Origin: Proales similis
Lineage: Eukaryota > Rotifera > Eurotatoria > Ploima > Proalidae
Direction: 5' to 3'
DNA length: 64,000 nt
Assembly (NCBI GenBank): GCA_019059635.1
Contig: JAGVRJ010000003.1
Coordinates: forward strand, 1,488,001-1,552,000
The notes beneath the pieces were generated by a model. That model searched no databases, had not been told where the DNA came from, and worked only from the letters and a program-made list of their open reading frames with translations. Below are positions 61,501 through 64,000 of the stretch, one piece after another. Position 1 is the stretch's first letter; each line of letters begins with the position of its first letter. The translations under genes were made by a program, and so were the position numbers.

Positions 61501-64000
61501 TTTACTGTCGGAGCTGCGCTCGTGGAAAACTTGGGACTGACGTTCCATTTGAACTGTTTTCTTGTCATGTTGAATAATATATACTTATTTTGCCGCTTTT
61601 CTTCGAGGCTGAGTGTCGAGTTGGGCATGTCGAACAGTCCCGACTTGATTAGATCGAACATGAACGGATTGTAGAGCAACTGGCAGCATTGCCTCTGCAC
61701 ATTCGGCTGCGCCTTGAGCTTCCTTGTGTTGTAGGTTAGCGCCACGTTGGGAGTTGAGTTGGAAGATAGCGAGCTTTCGATAGTCAAGTTCTTGATTGTG
61801 TCGCTGAGCTCTTTGACCAGCTTGGCTTGGTCAAGGCAGGATATGCCCGAGTGGAAAATGACTTGAACTGAAACAGATGGCAGTTGAGAAGTGTCAAGTC
61901 TGATCATCATGAACGAGGTCGGCTTTGACTTTTTATCGTCCAAGTTCTTGCTCTTTGAGTCGACCAGTTGTTCGACGTCTTCCAGTTGAAGATCGCCGGC
62001 TTCAACCGACTCGATAATCATTTGACACGTGTCCATTTCAACTTCGCTGGCAAGTCTCGGGGCTGAGTCGGTTTTCTCTAATTTAGGACTCGACTTTTGT
62101 CTGTTTAAGGAGCATCTCAGGTACTTTAGATAGACACAGTTTTCCACCAGGATTATATCGCACCAGTCAATTAGCATCGACTGAAGTTTGTTGAGTGAAT
62201 TTTGGCATTGTGACTGTTTCGGCTGAATTGCTTTCATGAAGTTTATGTTCTGAGCAGCGCCCATCGCACTCGACGAGCTCATCGCAAAGCTGAGGCTTTT
62301 TGTGTCGAATATCGGCGCGCTTATGTCCGGCAAGGGACGGTCGAATTCAAGTAAAAATTTAATAGAATGGATGTTGAAGTATTTTTCGAGGAAGGCAAGT
62401 GACGGCCGCACAAACGTCAAATCCACCCAAGATTGGCCAAACTGAATGAACTCGTTGCGCATCGACTGAGCAGCTTTGTTCGATCGAAGGTTCAACTCAT
62501 ACTTGCTGCTCGGCTTCGATGATTGCAGACTTCTCTGGCCAGCAAACGCGCTCACTTGCTCCTGTGACATAACCGGCTTGTACAGCGGCTCTTTGAGTCG
62601 CAGAATTTCCGGCGGCTCGAACATGATCTGAGTCAGACAGAACGAGTCGTTGTTGTCTGCCTCATAGATTTTAGAGCGTAGCTGTCTGATATATTTGGCC
62701 AGAGTGAAGTTCTGAAATTTAGATTTCAGCCGCAGGTGGTCGGCAAGAAGGAAGAGTTCGACCGAGTAGAAATTTGTTTTGGACGCAGTCTCGTTCGAGT
62801 CGGCATTCGAATCGGTCCTTGAGTCTTGAACGCGGCCTTCGATCTCTGTTTTATCCCAATCAATCGAACTGAAGTTTAAACTGTCTACTTGCACTCTCAA
62901 CGTATAAGTTAGACGTGATGTGAGAGTTAGGCACTTTTTGAAACCAATAATCATCGTGTACTGTTTGGGCCGGTTTTGGCCTTCGACAAGCTCGACCGGC
63001 TCGTAGTGTATGAATTCAATGTGGAAGCCTTCGAGAAAGCGGTAACGAATCAGCTGACGAAGACTGTGTCGTTTCGATGGAATTTTATAACTCAAAATTG
63101 GGCTGCCCTCTGCGCTCTTGGAGCCGTTGTTCTTTGAATAGGCCAAATCAGGTCGACTGAGCACGATTCGAACGAGCCACATGGCTGGATTGATTATTGA
63201 ACACTCGCCATTCTCGTCCATGACAGCGCAGTAGCCTCTGCTTAAATCGCAAACTCCTTTCAGAAGAAAGTAGTTGGCCAAATGGCCGAAGCCCGCGCTC
63301 ATGTTGCCACCGGAAAAATGCTGTCGACTGCCCAAATAGATGAACGAAAAATTTATGCATGTGTGGCTTATTTTCTCAAAGAGAGTGAGCAAATCAGTGC
63401 TGCTTATCAGGCCGTCCGTGATTTGAATGTGATTTTCCGACCAAACATTTAGAGGAGAGTCGTCACATTGCCGAGCAGAGCGGAATAGCTTAATCACGGT
63501 GTCAAGTTGAACCTCAAAATAGCTCTTTCGGTCCGTTTCGCCATCTGAGTAAAATTGATTTGAGAACTGCTCGCGAGTTAATTGCTCTTTGGCCTTTTTC
63601 AAGCGACTCTCAATCAGCTCTTTTACTTGGTTCACGTTATTTTTCGTCAAACGTCTTGAATTCAGTAGCACTTTGAAAGGAGCCTGCTCAAATTGGACAT
63701 CGTCTCCTGGCAAGTCGAACCCCCGGTTCCAAAGCAGTACGCTCAAGCAGATAAAAGGTTCGCAATTGTCGGTCAAAAATTCGTTCAACTCGCTCTCAAG
63801 CTTCTCAAACACTCTTTCCAAAGCGGTCTGTATGAACTCGAGACTGCTCGTCTGGGCGCAATAATCAATGCTCAATATAAACCTGTAGTTCAACTGAGAG
63901 ATAATTGTCTCACTGTTCTGGATCAGGCACAGACTCGAGCTTGGGGTTCGACTCGGTTCATCGCGATGTCCAATGCTGCAAACTTGATGAAAAGCGCTCA
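52575..64000 (-). CDS. SZT2: SZT2-like KICSTOR subunit (5' end outside window)
   Basis: One unbroken reading frame from the right edge to the stop at 52575, at least 3,808 codons. There is no in-frame stop before the edge and no start can be assigned. The first part matches SZT2 in order: RFILSID, VLLNSRRLTKNNVNQVKELI, HIQITDGLISSTDLLTLFEKI, INFSFIYLG, and AGFGHLANYFLLKG, corresponding to the vWA-like region of human SZT2 (RFVFALD ... VITDGV ... CSFVQVG ... FGHVPN). The rest is mostly unfamiliar, with Ser-rich and acidic low-complexity linkers (for example DGDDEDDECEAES, near 55160-55190) between folded blocks. Human SZT2 has about 3,432 residues, so this protein is longer even while incomplete. 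Known role: KICSTOR recruits GATOR1 to lysosomes and restrains TORC1 on amino-acid loss. Confidence 0.82.
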   Translation of the reverse strand, partial: SAFHQVCSIGHRDEPSRTPSSSLCLIQNSETIISQLNYRFILSIDYCAQTSSLEFIQTALERVFEKLESELNEFLTDNCEPFICLSVLLWNRGFDLPGDDVQFEQAPFKVLLNSRRLTKNNVNQVKELIESRLKKAKEQLTREQFSNQFYSDGETDRKSYFEVQLDTVIKLFRSARQCDDSPLNVWSENHIQITDGLISSTDLLTLFEKISHTCINFSFIYLGSRQHFSGGNMSAGFGHLANYFLLKGVCDLSRGYCAVMDENGECSIINPAMWLVRIVLSRPDLAYSKNNGSKSAEGSPILSYKIPSKRHSLRQLIRYRFLEGFHIEFIHYEPVELVEGQNRPKQYTMIIGFKKCLTLTSRLTYTLRVQVDSLNFSSIDWDKTEIEGRVQDSRTDSNADSNETASKTNFYSVELFLLADHLRLKSKFQNFTLAKYIRQLRSKIYEADNNDSFCLTQIMFEPPEILRLKEPLYKPVMSQEQVSAFAGQRSLQSSKPSSKYELNLRSNKAAQSMRNEFIQFGQSWVDLTFVRPSLAFLEKYFNIHSIKFLLEFDRPLPDISAPIFDTKSLSFAMSSSSAMGAAQNINFMKAIQPKQSQCQNSLNKLQSMLIDWCDIILVENCVYLKYLRCSLNRQKSSPKLEKTDSAPRLASEVEMDTCQMIIESVEAGDLQLEDVEQLVDSKSKNLDDKKSKPTSFMMIRLDTSQLPSVSVQVIFHSGISCLDQAKLVKELSDTIKNLTIESSLSSNSTPNVALTYNTRKLKAQPNVQRQCCQLLYNPFMFDLIKSGLFDMPNSTLSLEEKRQNKYILFNMTRKQFKWNVSPKFSTSAAPTVKEMIIDCFVRKRLKEGFSCVFANQRSGLFTLQMKSISQDGRNQPEMVTVIYHIDFGVPAGQARRDYEQAGDIDEALFDSSQALMNLRDKFSSSDFFGYLNSAHEHRASKRDSDEESFWFKTEIYIQKIDANCCLERQRRKTECDYMDGLNPIEICNLIYLIDLKCFSTLQSSFALFLSPKRPFANLNELIEKEQLHVANEGSIWRPILQTIYDCDLNFIAAIQTLPDMSLLSPQHWCRKTDNFDQIESASSESLEQNKEPSDQHLSPMIRQLKPLLTNIEANPNGSLENVLFKFSLRSVLLESALYVCAFQDVPFNLVDTKEEFYKSESMRQVQGLFFENLKRKFGIDRPADLESEGNSGHMASTLRREIVNALLVKLGEIESQDKVLHQLINDLQKDKAQLNTLGESKPNQEMTESSERRMEHFFEFNLESESDLVKGVQKKKQVSGTFVPSEFVANNSGLAEPEKKKFLLFGAYFLQNHTSAPEGKQSLNSNALVLFLFNSMPENVKRSLASPSYSSTYLIRKSLFASQKLLRQKLNSNELPGEMKDFKFYTNCKGADIIRDDLSSRNELKNTASNPISRFYSISDILKYESSLSHNASNSLLDFIDRVEDACAKSYIRAVIHYLAQMSNEKSDQDRLMLLNKTSINQMLSITQRIKLIDFDLTEYLRSMCKHIVKKNSETKATDGFSWEKCRLAEQSDRGGYLDRVFFNIFGKNLTKLPGFSDLFILSADSKDIEASRMSKRRSSRLKDAETDESSDFDASKDARIYTDEEASDDDLSVTDDEGLVKNRFETNLDDRRQREYVSRSLLRRKISNADIDNHWPGGPFESDEHRTSNNSSPGSLTPPERLKAKEISPSPVGGNETSDFWQEIINLELVCILSVDHRNEKRRSRKTTLTADSLTSPSPGAESENGGMSDNQIQSMPLRHNIFRTKFNKFNFACMLDLIASEDMDSLREIVSKLNPSETSVDDCAGEQGAQLKEVKTYLRFNWYSYNNINVSDPRFAQAQSQGVFTTEPGQSGSFYSLSKPSSLLVESSVLEMYSKMSGTKLNSGYSMETPITRHSSTSTIFNPAALDKIDKFQKKFEYTYLILPKLAEFRWYVRDEIFNGKSSRFNKNGLLKFFEHVKKGLSNGYVNCRSESYEIVLNRYVDTRIESEFESSSIAANSRPFSKTEVKHEITNDTSILSIEDFKFKEAFHEYIQTLEGEFYSCQMGWFDLLYMMRCKCQVEELNEKPNASNTFHVLVHLKILDRVEEASNLNLENQIKRLNEPMSRSRVPVLKKIVSVTSEAKTQCAVLISYFNFTTPFHKHAALVERICSEFKQKLEEIVYNVYLSLTLKELLDNRRWNSLIKLCDESPVRDTCGLGVNTSCEIKELNLPCVWWNRFKLHRLHCNMLRSSIQPGQFISQGLQALQESFMNFKIDETGPEVGLLYVYTMRQNETYLLRLEEEFKKATEQPMASNIESKAISTRTVTHQGSVDAVEGNLSATTTPLSEGRLQHLSGGSQPSSAASLKTALPTVQYIRLSVYGLQEPNENMKHELCKRIQSDLDYWVLVRMCNSIEKNTYKTTSEKHPDKITEEDLVFLKQINKNVTQYELPLPFLLNFNRSLREQFLSLFKSKLSARFKTMDAPSHQMGSRTSSRVNLNETGRKTDDTTEKLQSSSTPEPTALKANQRWSSSLEMDHQIESFYTQLLTRMFFQNPKNMGIGRHDVSLILVEAFFSQRSVYTLNAYRVNRSKSIGHASSFADFSSNMPRSQTRKKADCAEKKVKNAGPSVVFRFYSRANIDLKLFEDQLRMTTNDALLLFVSQYITSIESASFLTKLSLNREPPVFRIELSNDQDMDQYGGTCERKRHKSMGNEASHATSSSTQILRMNSSAQETRLGRELAKQSVDLESALALMASKNLELNLFDPSDHQQVIEYLREPFSKYDHCRVLNHIVARSGLEQLSLKGWTSSASEEEEKEAECEKGVPQKYSITYLRFIFEWLKGLYLIKRQEQAKNASSSLNSSFRLNQSASASLQSQSSAVPPPSVQSSSFVFRKKLNYLSKYNLVNLIREVEFSLHDIFKAEVECNQFAFKAFEPGRKLFSKLSNESADSVFLEESLLSQEVEDGDDEDDECEAESVLRSGADFQYIKQIDFASIKANINRGHHLVVTMSVGKSTSPVSSHLTMYSRVPSFSGAHRAGEAISQAMQSVASSSSSNCNGQGLMSKSLTSDHLESMLPHFKRCLVFMLINVTHKTNLIYAFCEETANLDQFKLMLDHSIDLISHRFHLVNNTVLYKLGGLIGEHILTDMKKVKVFSSQQSGQQEPTLKGSFNQPFAALSQSHGKLKSPSIQRQNSQKASLNQLCLGPYKSLGLLTLDVRSFDLVVRSVNLQLQSSVNSTVPTQLDSNVALNEIGSDTPNSMRGQRQELANTWASNNILELQQVYRHPRKVYELAINHSGSSKSESARCPKTGGQSWLEFYRFYLQPILIPVHYCCTPILYENASQRAIHSNAPSGAFKAGMVDTVLIEYVKYFEKRGFTRLNELSSKQLGIHLIQWIQQEGFSYIVLGSEDNFLHVRLYYASRYRVASGSFLAEIYSFLKRHFHVHSFVYDSQLSAVNRNLLTTLKTIVPFLDEFVKFFSRVPLFSNNKIYKLIDESPDCSLVSNKFRLLFDLILGSRIGNRKLHPIDLKNNVSIYSVGPPNQSSSNKILVLKIENFHCSPSALSQTMSTDLKKNSSIVNLSRLSIVSNDQVNQQASSSLPMQLCVRITCFYMFISDPEKDASDQQDLGQDLREIECLIKNALRRYKQIMFWENLSHSVSYNLLDETSSNAVLSFKIETQDVKEIKESCTFTDILELDPSLESFLDLLHSVREKIKRYLKFTFGRHYFHTSDDQQDFCILVLTEKLMNEFQCRDASAKSSSSSSAAAASSSQEPVKSFVLLEFQESTLRLGLVQNAHKSSSLSRTIDNSLTFTVNVLMYVLWESIFFQD

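Noticed and set aside
63893-63895. A start for SZT2 at the TTG near 63893.
   Set aside because: The frame stays open to the window edge with no ATG in a suitable place, and SZT2 proteins have more N-terminal sequence, so the start lies outside.
1-64000. Searched by eye for transposons, retroelements, viral genes, rRNA, tRNA and CRISPR arrays.
   Set aside because: None could be supported; a tRNAscan, Rfam and repeat-library search would be needed to exclude small or degraded copies.

Overview
This window is nuclear DNA from a compact animal genome. Most introns are 50-80 nt with GT-AG ends, genes lie a few hundred bases to 2 kb apart on both strands, and no transposase, reverse transcriptase, rRNA, tRNA or CRISPR array was recognised. 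The protein set is metazoan (KCNQ, STIM, astacin, coronin-7, NCKAP1, SZT2, white-like ABCG). Genes of motile cilia (EFHC1, CFAP90) are present, which argues against nematodes. Conserved lysines are encoded by AAA (for example in the KCNQ S6 segment and the MCTS1 N-terminus), which argues against the flatworm nuclear code. I infer a small-genome, ciliated, non-flatworm invertebrate, but cannot name the phylum.

Layout. 1-3953 (-): secreted astacin protease with EGF, MAM and TSP1 modules, running off the left edge. 4543-5037 (-): CFAP90. 7190-13880 (+): KCNQ potassium channel with two alternative N-terminal exon sets, two microexons, and a small mucin-like membrane protein gene (11198-11680, -) nested in its largest downstream intron. 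14108-16532 (-): EFHC1. 18216-21185 (+): STIM. 21546-22877 (+): WBP4-like splicing factor whose start codon is split by an intron and which has no WW domains. 23044-25870 (-): white-type ABCG half transporter. 28006-29361 (+): two-Ig surface or secreted protein. 29624-31213 (+): RNF14. 31580-35413 (-): coronin-7. 36730-37828 (-): eIF2 alpha. 38346-38792 (-): CMC2. 39006-39802 (-): unknown Cys-rich secreted, possibly GPI-anchored protein. 40259-42026 (+): FAM47-like. 42122-43429 (-): divergent GPCR. 44898-50023 (-): NCKAP1. 50383-51177 (-): MCTS1. 51355-52253 (-): MRPL22. 52575-64000 (-): SZT2, at least 11.4 kb in one exon, running off the right edge.

The genes do not form one pathway; this is an ordinary eukaryotic neighbourhood. 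Some share themes: STIM and KCNQ (ion handling), coronin-7 and NCKAP1 (actin and trafficking), eIF2 alpha and MCTS1 (translation initiation), SZT2 (nutrient control of TORC1), CFAP90 and EFHC1 (axoneme). For KCNQ, EFHC1, STIM, WBP4, the Ig protein, RNF14, eIF2 alpha, CMC2, the Cys-rich protein and the FAM47-like gene, I joined exons by hand and every join keeps phase to the stop codon. For the astacin, ABCG, coronin-7, NCKAP1, MCTS1 and MRPL22 genes only the outer bounds and some exon edges were fixed.

The most notable observations are the KCNQ pore signature read across a 19-nt microexon with Cys in place of the usual first Thr, the duplicated KCNQ first exons, the AT|G split start codon and missing WW domains of the WBP4 homologue, the giant uninterrupted SZT2 exon, and the astacin-EGF-MAM-TSP1-MAM architecture.
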